Shown: piece after piece, positions 17,354 to 24,432 of the stretch
Layout of the letters: each line of letters opens with the position of its first letter
Numbering within the stretch: the stretch's first letter is position 1
From: JANNMJ01 sp031426455
GTDB lineage: Bacteria > Bacteroidota > Bacteroidia > Cytophagales > Hymenobacteraceae
Length of the DNA stretch: 64,000 nt
Assembly (NCBI GenBank): GCA_031426455.1
Contig: JANPLI010000211.1
Location: 30,957 to 94,956 of the forward strand
Reading direction: 5' to 3'
Translations under genes and position numbers: made by a program
The notes under the pieces: generated by a model
Databases searched by the model: none
What the model was told of the DNA's origin: nothing
The model's input: the letters and a program-made list of their open reading frames with translations, nothing else

Positions 17354-18436
17354 ATGCCCTCCCCTCATTTCTTCACCCTTCCGCATCCCCTGCCGCTGGA
17401 GCGCGGCGGCGCGCTGGCGTCCGTCCGGGTAGCCTACCACACGTTGGGCACCCTCAATGCCGCGCGCGACAACGTGGTCTGGGTCTGCCACGCTCTGACG
17501 GCCAATTCCGACGTGGCCGCGTGGTGGCCCGGCTTCTTCGGCCCCGGCGAGTTGTACGACCCCGCCCGGTGGTTTGTGGTCTGTGCGAATATTTTAGGTT
17601 CCTGCTACGGCACCACCGGGCCGGTGCCAGACGGGGACGTCGATGTCGCTGGAACTGACCCCGTGCCGCGCTACCACCAGTTTCCGCGCCTCACCATCCG
17701 CGACCAGGTGGCCGCGCACCGCCAACTGCGCGCGCACCTGGGCCTGACGCAGATCCATACCCTGATCGGCGGCTCACTGGGCGGAATGCAGGCCCTGGAA
17801 TGGGCCATCGCGCAGCCCCGGACGTTCCGCCACCTGGTGCTGATTGCCACCAGCGCGCGGCATTCGGCGTGGGGCATTGCCTTCAACGAGGCGCAGCGGC
17901 TCGCCATTGAGGCCGACCCGACTTACCACGCCGCCGCCGATCCCAGTGGCGGACAGGCCGGGCTGCGGGCCGCCCGGGCGACGGCGCTGCTGAGCTACCG
18001 CTCGCACGAGGCGTACGGCCGGGCCCAGACCGAACCGCCCGGTCGGCTGGGGCTGGACGATGGTCCACTGCCGCCGGTATTCCGGGCCAGTTCGTACCAG
18101 CGCCACCAGGGCGATAAGCTGGTGGCCCGCTTCAACGCTTACGCCTACGTAACCCTCAGTCACGCAATGGATTCGCACCACGTCGGTCGGGGGCGTGGGG
18201 GCGTAGCCGCCGCCCTGGCCGGTATCCGCGCCCGGACGCTGGTGCTCGGTATTCCGTCGGATGTCCTGTTTCCGCTGACCGAACAGCAGGAGTTGGCCCG
18301 CCTGATTCCGGGGGCCACCTTCGCCGAATTACCCTCGGTTTATGGCCACGACGGCTTTTTGCTCGAAACTCCGCGCCTGACGCGGCTCATCTCCCAATTT
18401 TATGTCCTCGCTCCGCAGCTTTCTGCCCTCAACTGA
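17354..18436 (+). CDS. metX: Homoserine O-acetyltransferase
   Basis: A 360-residue alpha/beta hydrolase-fold acyltransferase that acetylates homoserine with acetyl-CoA, supplying the substrate of the upstream sulfhydrylase. Visible landmarks are VWVCHALTANSDVAAWW, VVCANILGSCYGTTGP, the nucleophile elbow GGSLGGMQALEWA with Ser near residue 141, LGIPSDVLFPL with the catalytic Asp, and YGHDGFLLE with the catalytic His. The ATG at 17354 is chosen because MPSPHFFTLPHPLPLERGG aligns with the family N-terminus. It lies 94 bp after metY across the palindromic repeat, and its last 35 bp overlap the next gene. MetX and succinyl-type MetA-like enzymes cannot be separated with certainty by eye, but pairing with MetY favours acetyl. 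Confidence 0.93.
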   Translation: MPSPHFFTLPHPLPLERGGALASVRVAYHTLGTLNAARDNVVWVCHALTANSDVAAWWPGFFGPGELYDPARWFVVCANILGSCYGTTGPVPDGDVDVAGTDPVPRYHQFPRLTIRDQVAAHRQLRAHLGLTQIHTLIGGSLGGMQALEWAIAQPRTFRHLVLIATSARHSAWGIAFNEAQRLAIEADPTYHAAADPSGGQAGLRAARATALLSYRSHEAYGRAQTEPPGRLGLDDGPLPPVFRASSYQRHQGDKLVARFNAYAYVTLSHAMDSHHVGRGRGGVAAALAGIRARTLVLGIPSDVLFPLTEQQELARLIPGATFAELPSVYGHDGFLLETPRLTRLISQFYVLAPQLSALN

Positions 18437-19703
18437 AGCCGGGCCTGACCTCGTCGCCGAACCGTTGCGGGTGGGCCTGATCGGCTTCGGCTGCGTGGGT
18501 CAGGGCCTGTACGATCTGCTGGCTCGCCTGCCCGCGCCCGCTTTCACGGTAGCGCGGATTGCCGTCAAGAATCCGCACAAAACCCGCTCGCTGCCGCCCG
18601 AACATTTCGAGTATCAGGCCGATGCGCTGATTGCCGACGACTCGCTGGACCTACTGGTCGAAGTCATCGACGACCCCGTCGAGGCCTTTCGCCTGGTGCG
18701 CGCCGCGCTGCGGCGGGGGCGCCGTGTCGTGACGGCCAACAAGGCGATGGTAGCCCGCCACCTGCCCACGCTGCTGCGGTTGCAGGTCGAATTCGGCGGC
18801 ACCCTGCTCTACGAAGCGGCCGTGTGCGGCGCCATTCCGGTGATCAGCCTGCTCGATACCTACTTCGGCGCCCAGCCGCTGACGGCCGTCAGCGGGATCT
18901 TCAACGGCTCGTCGAATTATGTGCTGACGCAGATGCGGACCCAGGGCACCGCTTACGCCGGTGCGCTGGCCGAAGCGCAGGCGCGCGGCTTTGCCGAAAC
19001 TGACCCCACCCTCGATATGGCCGCCTTCGACCCCCGCGCGAAGGCCGTCATCTTGGCCGCGCACGCTTTCGGCGTCGTGGCGGCGCCCGACGAAGTCCTC
19101 GCCCTCGGCATCGAACACATCGCGCCCCTCGATTTGCAGCGCGCCGCCCACACGGGCCACCGAATCAAGGTCGTCGCTCGCCTGCTGACGCTGCCCGACG
19201 GCGGCGTCAGCATCCTGGTCGTGCCGCAGTTGGTGGCGCCCGACTCTCCGCTTTTCGCCGTCGAAGAAGAATTCAACGCCGTCCTGATCGAAGGGCCGTT
19301 CGTGGGGCCACAGGCGCTGCGCGGGCGCGGGGCGGGCGGTTTTCCCACCGCCTCGGCCGTGCTGGCCGACCTCACGGCCCTGCGCACCGGCTTCCGCTAC
19401 ACCTACCCCAAGCTCGACCCCACGCAGCCGCTGGCTACCGATTTGGCGCTCGAAGTAGTCGTTCGCAGCCCGGCCGGTCAGCCGGCGCCCGCGCTGGCGT
19501 TCACGGGCAACGTCACGACGGAAACCGCCGAAAACCAGCGTTTTCAGACCGGCTACGTGCCTTATGCCGCTCTCCACGCCCAGCGCGACGCGTTGCGCGC
19601 GGCCGGCGTGTTCGTGGTCGGCACGGGGCAGGTGCAACTGTTGCCCGAAGCTGATGCGGCCCCGGACCGGAGCCGGGCCTTGCAGGCCGTGCGGTTTCGG
19701 TGA
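18402..19703 (+). CDS. hom: Homoserine dehydrogenase
   Basis: A 433-residue NAD(P)-dependent enzyme reducing aspartate semialdehyde to homoserine. The N-terminal cofactor motif is VGLIGFGCVGQGLYDLL. The catalytic core has VVTANKAMVARH, AAVCGAIPVI, GIFNGSSNYVLTQM and ETDPTLDMAAFD, all standard for the family. The C-terminal 100 residues do not look like an ACT domain, and there is no fused aspartokinase. The reading frame starts 35 bp before the metX stop, so translation is probably coupled, and the three genes together cover homoserine to homocysteine. The SAM riboswitch upstream likely controls all three. The ATG at 18402 gives an N-terminal extension of about 20 residues before the Rossmann fold. 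Confidence 0.92.
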   Translation: MSSLRSFLPSTEAGPDLVAEPLRVGLIGFGCVGQGLYDLLARLPAPAFTVARIAVKNPHKTRSLPPEHFEYQADALIADDSLDLLVEVIDDPVEAFRLVRAALRRGRRVVTANKAMVARHLPTLLRLQVEFGGTLLYEAAVCGAIPVISLLDTYFGAQPLTAVSGIFNGSSNYVLTQMRTQGTAYAGALAEAQARGFAETDPTLDMAAFDPRAKAVILAAHAFGVVAAPDEVLALGIEHIAPLDLQRAAHTGHRIKVVARLLTLPDGGVSILVVPQLVAPDSPLFAVEEEFNAVLIEGPFVGPQALRGRGAGGFPTASAVLADLTALRTGFRYTYPKLDPTQPLATDLALEVVVRSPAGQPAPALAFTGNVTTETAENQRFQTGYVPYAALHAQRDALRAAGVFVVGTGQVQLLPEADAAPDRSRALQAVRFR

Positions 19704-19739
19704 GGGGGGAACAGAGCCGTTCCGTTCTGAACGGGTGCG

Positions 19740-19858
19740 TTTGGCGTTGGGTGTCCGGTATTGGGTTTTAGGGGTTCAGCATGGCAAATGGGGCCGTCAG
19801 AAACCCAAAACCGAATGCCTAACACCCAAAACCCAACACCGAATACCTGAAACTTAAC
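19740..19858. repeat. Inverted and direct simple repeats in convergent gap
   Basis: The 221-bp gap between hom and ndh holds degenerate GGTATTGGGTTTTAGG words near 19756-19777. Their near-complement, about 18 of 21 positions, lies at 19820-19842. The right half also has a direct repeat (ACCCAAAACCGAATGCCT / ACCCAACACCGAATACCT). A small CCGTTC/GAACGG hairpin precedes it at 19717-19734. The element may end transcription of both convergent genes. Confidence 0.55.
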
Positions 19859-19924
19859 GGCTTTTGGGGGGAGCTGTCAGTGGTCGCGGTTGCCACGACG
19901 TGAGAGTGGGTTTGGATGACAGTA

Positions 19925-21256
19925 TCAGACGATGGCTTTTTCCGCCCCTTCTTCTTCCGGTAGCCGTTGGCGCTTTTTGCCGATGATGTAGCGCAGGCCT
20001 TTGTCGCGGCTGAAATAGCTCCACGTCCAGTTCATCAGCACCGTGACGCGGTTGCGGAAGCCGATGAGCGAGGCCACGTGGACGAAGCCCCACGCCAGCC
20101 AGGCCAGCAACCCGCCCAGGTGCAGGTTGCGCCCCAGCAGGCGAATGTCGGCCACGGCGTGGTTGCGGCCGATGGTGGCCATTGACCCTTTATCGTCGTA
20201 CCGGAACGGCTGCATTGGTTGCCCGGCCAGGGCGCGGCGCAGGTTGGCGCCCAGCAGCCGGCCCTGTTGCAGGGCGGGCTGGGCCACCATCGGGTGGCCG
20301 TCGGGGTAAGCGGCGGTGCGCATCGCCGCGATATCGCCGATGGCGAAGACGGTGTCGTAGCCCGCCACGCGGCTGAACTCGTTGACCAGGTAGCGGTTGC
20401 CGGCCAGCAGGCATTCCGGCACCAGCCCCCGGATGGGCGCGCCCGCCACACCGGCGGCCCAGATCAGGGTGCGGGTGACGAGCGTCTCGCCGGTGTTCAG
20501 GGTCACCGTGTAGCCGTCGTAGGACTGCACGCGGCGGTTCAGCCAAACCTGCACCTTGAAGCGGTTCAGGTAGTCGAGCGCTTTCTGCGAAGCTTCCGCC
20601 GACATGCCTTTCAGCAGCACGGGACCGCTCTGAATCAGGTGAATGTCCATTTCCTTAAAGTCCAACTCGCGGTAGTCGCGCGGGAAGACGTGGGCGCGCA
20701 GCTCGCTCAACGCCCCGGCGATTTCGACGCCCGTCGGCCCGCCGCCCACGATCACGAAGTCGAGCAGCGAGTTCATCTGCTCCCAGTCGCCGACCTGCAA
20801 GGCCTGTTCGAAGTTCGACAACACCGTATTACGCAGCTCGATGGCATCTTCGACGCTTTTGAGCGTAATGCCGTGGCGTTCAATTTGTTTGTTGCCCAAG
20901 TAGTTGGGTTCGGCGCCGGTAGCAATCACCAGGTAGTCGTAGCGCACCAGGCCGATGGTGGTTTCCACGACCTGCGCGCGGGTATCGATGGCAATGACTT
21001 CGGCCAGCCGGAAGTAGAAGTTCTGCTGCCGGGCCAGAATCTTGCGAAATGGCGACACGATGGAGTCGGACTCCAGCCCGGCCGTCGCCAATTGGTAAAG
21101 TAGCGGCTGAAAGCAATGGTAGTTCTGCCGGTCGATCAGCACCACCTGCACCGGCGCCCCGGCCAGGGCTTTGGCCAGTTCCAGGCCCGCAAAACCACCC
21201 CCGACGATGACGACGCGCGGCTGACCCAGGTCATCGAGTTTGGTAAGACCTTCCAT
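19925..21256 (-). CDS. ndh: Type II NADH dehydrogenase (NDH-2)
   Basis: A 443-residue FAD-dependent NADH:quinone oxidoreductase that feeds electrons to the quinone pool without pumping protons. The FAD-binding motif VVIVGGGFAGLELAKAL is at about residues 14-30. The NADH-binding motif VIVGGGPTGVEIAGALSE is near residue 167. VFAIGDIAAM, the conserved ATG-type FAD contact, is in the third quarter, and AAGVAGAPIRGL is also typical. The C-terminal part has a hydrophobic stretch (LGGLLAWLAWGFVHVASLIGF) and a basic tail, as expected for peripheral membrane attachment. It is 38 bp downstream of the Uma2 gene on the same strand, so both may share a transcript. Confidence 0.92.
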   Translation of the reverse strand: MEGLTKLDDLGQPRVVIVGGGFAGLELAKALAGAPVQVVLIDRQNYHCFQPLLYQLATAGLESDSIVSPFRKILARQQNFYFRLAEVIAIDTRAQVVETTIGLVRYDYLVIATGAEPNYLGNKQIERHGITLKSVEDAIELRNTVLSNFEQALQVGDWEQMNSLLDFVIVGGGPTGVEIAGALSELRAHVFPRDYRELDFKEMDIHLIQSGPVLLKGMSAEASQKALDYLNRFKVQVWLNRRVQSYDGYTVTLNTGETLVTRTLIWAAGVAGAPIRGLVPECLLAGNRYLVNEFSRVAGYDTVFAIGDIAAMRTAAYPDGHPMVAQPALQQGRLLGANLRRALAGQPMQPFRYDDKGSMATIGRNHAVADIRLLGRNLHLGGLLAWLAWGFVHVASLIGFRNRVTVLMNWTWSYFSRDKGLRYIIGKKRQRLPEEEGAEKAIV

Positions 21257-21294
21257 AGCGTGTAAAGAACGGCAAAATCGCAGCGGGGCCTACT

Positions 21295-21909
21295 TTATCG
21301 CAGCAGCGCCCCCAGCTCGCGCAGGTCCAGCGCAAAACCGGGCAGCACGGGGTCAGCGGGGAGGTCGGTATCGAAACCCAGTACGGTCTCGCAGCCCTCG
21401 GCGCCGGCCCGGTACACATATATGGTCTCCGTTTCGGGTACGAGCAGCCAACCGAGCTGCGCCCCGTTGGCGCGCCATTCCTCCATTTTGAGCTGTAAAG
21501 TCGGTAGCGAATCGCTGGGCGACTTGACTTCCACCACGAACTCCGGGCAGAAGCGCCCGAAGCGCTGCCGCTCGGCGAACGTCAGTTTTTCCCAAACGGC
21601 ATTCGCTACCCACGCCGTATTCGGGGAACGCATCGCACCGTTGGGCAGAATAAAGCCGGTGCTGGAGCTAAGGACGTGCCCCAGTTGCGTTCTTTTGTTC
21701 CAGACACGTACCTGGCAATTGACTTCGGAATCCAGCGAACCGCTATCGAGGGCAGTAGGGGGGGGCATCAGAAAAAGGGTTTGGTCGGCGTTGCGCTCGA
21801 TGTACAGGTCGGCGTTGGCCTGGCAGAAAGCGAACAGCTCCTCGTCGCTCATCGCTTCGACGAACGCCCCCTGGAGGGTAATGATATTGTCCTGGATGGA
21901 AGGGCGCAT
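21295..21909 (-). CDS. Uma2 family (DUF820) putative nuclease
   Basis: A 204-residue protein of the Uma2/DUF820 family, which has a PD-(D/E)xK restriction-endonuclease fold. Residues typical of the family are the N-terminal MSDEELFAFCQANADLYIE, GSLDSEVNCQVRVWN, GFILPNGAMRSPNTAWV, FCPEFVVEVKSPSDSL (the E-x-K active-site strand) and MEEWRANGAQLGWLLVPE. Uma2 genes are abundant in cyanobacteria and Bacteroidota, and their biological role is unclear. There is no signal peptide. Nothing in the neighbourhood shows a restriction or toxin partner, so no substrate is proposed. Confidence 0.88.
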   Translation of the reverse strand: MRPSIQDNIITLQGAFVEAMSDEELFAFCQANADLYIERNADQTLFLMPPPTALDSGSLDSEVNCQVRVWNKRTQLGHVLSSSTGFILPNGAMRSPNTAWVANAVWEKLTFAERQRFGRFCPEFVVEVKSPSDSLPTLQLKMEEWRANGAQLGWLLVPETETIYVYRAGAEGCETVLGFDTDLPADPVLPGFALDLRELGALLR

Positions 21910-22032
21910 GGGGCGGCAGTAAGGATGGGTTTTGTAAACATACGCCGCCGGGCGGGTTGGCGGTTCCGGGGCACGTCGCCGTAGCTTCGTACCGCGTTTG
22001 GCATCGCTTGCGCCGGACCAGAGTTTTTGGGA

Positions 22033-22875
22033 ATGCTATTGCGCCGGTGTCGTCTGGGTTTTCTGTTGCCGCTGGCCCTGACCGGCGCCTGCACAAACCC
22101 CATCGGGCGGCAGGGGGAGCTGGCGCTGCCGGGGGCGGTGGCGCCCAACAGTCTAGCCCGCACCGCCGAAGCCCGGCCGTTGCGCGGTCGGACCTGGGTA
22201 GCGGCGGCTTTTTTAGAGGCCGTGCGCCGCGAGCGCTCCGTTTGGCGCGTGCTGGACCCCAATAATCCCGCCCCACGCTTTGGGGGCGCGCCCGTACTGG
22301 GGTTTACGTTGGCCTTTACGATCGCTTCCGATTCGGCCCGCCTAGCCGGTTTCACCGAACACGAAGGCGGCTACGACGCCCTGCTGACGTTCGATTCCGG
22401 CGCCGGACATTTCCGTAGCGTTGGTGGCTTCAGCTCGCTGGAGCGTGCGCGTCCGTTTACGCTGCGCCTGCGGTCGCCGGACGAAGTGATGCTGGAATAC
22501 GACGCGGGGAAGGTTGTTGCCGATGTTTTTCGGCGAGAGCCGGATTTTCAGGCGTTTACTTTGTTGAACCGCGCCCTGCTGGCGGGCGCGTGGCGTTCGC
22601 TGCCCGGCGGGCAAACGGTCCGCTTCGGCGCTAACGGCCGCGTCAGTGGCCTGCGGGAAGGGCATTTGTACACCATCAACTACGACTTTACCGCCGCCCC
22701 GCTCTTCGACGCTCTTTTGGTGCAGCCGGCGCCCAAGCTGTCGCCCACGGCGTTGCACTTCGCTTTTAACGGCGATACCCTGGTGCTGACGCAGGTTCTG
22801 GGCGATAACCCCGCCAATTACGCCCTTGGCAAGCGCCGGTACACCCTGCTGCGTACCGGCGAGGCGGAGGAATGA
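22033..22875 (+). CDS. Predicted lipoprotein of unknown function
   Basis: A 280-residue protein with a lipoprotein signal: MLLRRCRLGFLLPLALTGAC, with Cys 20 of the lipobox LTGAC as probable lipidation site. The mature part is beta-rich with two similar halves, the second opening LLAGAWRSLPGGQTVRFGANG, which is reminiscent of small lipocalin-like or META-like barrels, but I cannot place it in a family. I start at the ATG at 22033; a TTG two codons earlier is also possible. It is divergent from the Uma2 gene. A possible promoter TAGCTTCG is at 21982-21989, with TTG 22 bp upstream. It converges on dapA with an 8-bp gap and no obvious terminator. Confidence 0.75.
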   Translation: MLLRRCRLGFLLPLALTGACTNPIGRQGELALPGAVAPNSLARTAEARPLRGRTWVAAAFLEAVRRERSVWRVLDPNNPAPRFGGAPVLGFTLAFTIASDSARLAGFTEHEGGYDALLTFDSGAGHFRSVGGFSSLERARPFTLRLRSPDEVMLEYDAGKVVADVFRREPDFQAFTLLNRALLAGAWRSLPGGQTVRFGANGRVSGLREGHLYTINYDFTAAPLFDALLVQPAPKLSPTALHFAFNGDTLVLTQVLGDNPANYALGKRRYTLLRTGEAEE

Positions 22876-22883
22876 GGGCACTA

Positions 22884-23789
22884 TTACGAAATTACGGCCT
22901 CCCGCGCAGCCACGGCGACGGGCAGCGTGGCCTGAATCCGGGCCAGTAAGTCGGCCGAGGCCGGCAGCAGCGGCAGCCGGACGGCCGGGCTGCAAACGCC
23001 GCGCGCCGCCAGGGCGGCCTTCACGCCCACGGGGTTAGCTTCCTCGTAGAGCAGCGGGTTGAGGTCGAGAAAGCCGAAAAGCGCCCGGCTGGCCGCGCGG
23101 AAGTCGCCAGCCAGCGCGGTACGGGTCATCGCCGAAAACTCCACGGGCAGGGCGTTGGCAATCACCGAGATGACGCCCGCCGCGCCGTGCGCTACCAGGG
23201 CGGGCGCCAGCAGGTCGTCGCCGCTGACGAGGGCAAAGCCCGCCGGTGCGTCCTTCAGAATCGCCAGACATTGCTCCAGGTTGCCGCTGGCTTCTTTGGT
23301 GCCGATGATACGCGGATGCGCCGCGAGTTCGAGCGTGGCGGCGGCGCTTACGTTGGAGGAGGTCCGGCCGGGTACGTTGTACAGGATTAGGGGTAGCGGC
23401 GCGGCGTCGGCCAGGGCCGTGTAGTGCGCCACGATGCCGGCCTGTGTGGGCTTGTTGTATGCTGGCGAAACGCTTAGAATGGCGCTGATGCCGGTGAAAT
23501 CGGTATCAGCGATTTGCGCCAGCACCTTGCGGGTATCGTTGCCGCCGATGCCCACCACCACCGGCACTCGACCAGCCGTGCGGGCCACGACGGCGCGCAG
23601 TACGGCGGCTTTTTCGGGTTGCGAGGTAGTGGCCGCTTCGCCGGTCGAACCGTGAATCACGAGGTAATCAACGCCCTGGCCGGGCGCGTCGATGACGTAA
23701 TCGACGAGGCGGTCGAGGGCGGCAAAATCAATTTCGCCCGCAGGCGTGAAAGGCGTGACGAGGGCGACGCCGGTTCCGGAGAGGTTCAT
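22884..23789 (-). CDS. dapA: 4-hydroxy-tetrahydrodipicolinate synthase
   Basis: A 301-residue class I aldolase-type enzyme that condenses pyruvate with aspartate semialdehyde, the first committed step of diaminopimelate and lysine synthesis. The family landmarks are GTGVALVTPF, VIHGSTGEAATTS (pyruvate loop), ILYNVPGRTSSNV with the catalytic Tyr, and IIGTKEASGNLEQ with the Schiff-base Lys. SGDDLLAPALVAHGAAGVISV is also typical. The ATG at 23789 gives the canonical short N-terminus (MNLSGTGVALVTPF); a 23-codon open extension upstream is rejected. It is the last gene of a minus-strand cluster after ligA and a small membrane protein, 49 bp from the latter. Confidence 0.95.
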   Translation of the reverse strand: MNLSGTGVALVTPFTPAGEIDFAALDRLVDYVIDAPGQGVDYLVIHGSTGEAATTSQPEKAAVLRAVVARTAGRVPVVVGIGGNDTRKVLAQIADTDFTGISAILSVSPAYNKPTQAGIVAHYTALADAAPLPLILYNVPGRTSSNVSAAATLELAAHPRIIGTKEASGNLEQCLAILKDAPAGFALVSGDDLLAPALVAHGAAGVISVIANALPVEFSAMTRTALAGDFRAASRALFGFLDLNPLLYEEANPVGVKAALAARGVCSPAVRLPLLPASADLLARIQATLPVAVAAREAVIS

Positions 23790-23838
23790 TGGGGGATTGG
23801 GATTGGGAAGAGATTTTGAGAGATTAGAGGAGTAGGGA

Positions 23839-24429
23839 TCAGAGGAGCATATCCTCAAAGTAGCCTTCGGTACTATCCCGGCTCAGCACCAGAAAGCTTG
23901 AACGGCGGGGTTCGACTACCCGAAACCCAAGCAGCGGGCACGCGGCCCGAATGTCGTCCGGTATTCCCAACGGGTAAGATTCGCGGGACGTGGAATTGGT
24001 TGGGAAGCGGGCTCGGCGCCGGATGATGCGCCGAAGCTCCGCCGGACAAGTCCGAAAGTGGAGCCATACGGTCATATCCATCACCGGCACGACCGCATCC
24101 TGATACTTGGTCACCCGAACGCATCCAGCAGGGCTGCGCCCGAAGAAACCTTCGTAAACTTCCTGACCTGTACGCCCGCGCAACGCCGAGCAGAACCCTT
24201 CATAAACTTTCTGACCTGTACGCCCGCGCAACGCCGAGCGAAGGTAGCCGACAGCCCGGTAAGCACCGCCCGCAAGGCCCCCGATACTCAGAAGCAAACA
24301 GGCTGCGGCCAGCCACAATAGCCACGGCCGATGCCAGCCCACGGCCCACACCAATAGCCCGAAGGCTGCCACGAATCCCCCGCCGGCCAGCAACAACAGG
24401 GTTAAAAAGTAGCTCACGGACTGGACCAT
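23839..24429 (-). CDS. Small membrane protein carrying an in-frame repeat
   Basis: I do not recognise a family. The 196-residue product has two membrane spans near its N-terminus (YFLTLLLLAGGGFVAAFGLL and the WLLWLAAACLLLSIGGLAGG segment), then a soluble domain. Directly after the second span is a duplicated 16-residue unit, SALRGRTGQKVYEGFC followed by SALRGRTGQEVYEGFF, encoded by a 48-bp direct repeat that looks inserted. The rest (VTKYQDAVVPVMDMTVWLHF ... RSSFLVLSRDS) is an ordinary alpha/beta composition with no recognised motif. Its start lies 3 bp after the ligA stop, so it is probably translated from the same mRNA. The C-terminal end is 49 bp ahead of dapA. Confidence 0.7.
   Translation of the reverse strand: MVQSVSYFLTLLLLAGGGFVAAFGLLVWAVGWHRPWLLWLAAACLLLSIGGLAGGAYRAVGYLRSALRGRTGQKVYEGFCSALRGRTGQEVYEGFFGRSPAGCVRVTKYQDAVVPVMDMTVWLHFRTCPAELRRIIRRRARFPTNSTSRESYPLGIPDDIRAACPLLGFRVVEPRRSSFLVLSRDSTEGYFEDMLL
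24146..24241 (-). repeat. 48-bp tandem repeat inside a coding sequence
   Basis: Units 24146-24193 and 24194-24241 differ at only a few bases and share an uninterrupted 27-bp core that begins GACCTGTACGCCCGCGCAAC. The period is 16 codons, so the frame is kept. The adjoining CAGCAGGGCTGCGCCCGAAG at 24127-24146 may be part of the same element. It looks like a dispersed palindromic or coding repeat captured by the gene. Confidence 0.8.
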
Positions 24430-24432
24430 TGC

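Noticed and set aside
19925..19926. Search for tRNA or rRNA genes across the window
   Set aside because: No cloverleaf-like or rRNA-like segments were recognised by reading; a tRNAscan or Infernal run was not possible here.
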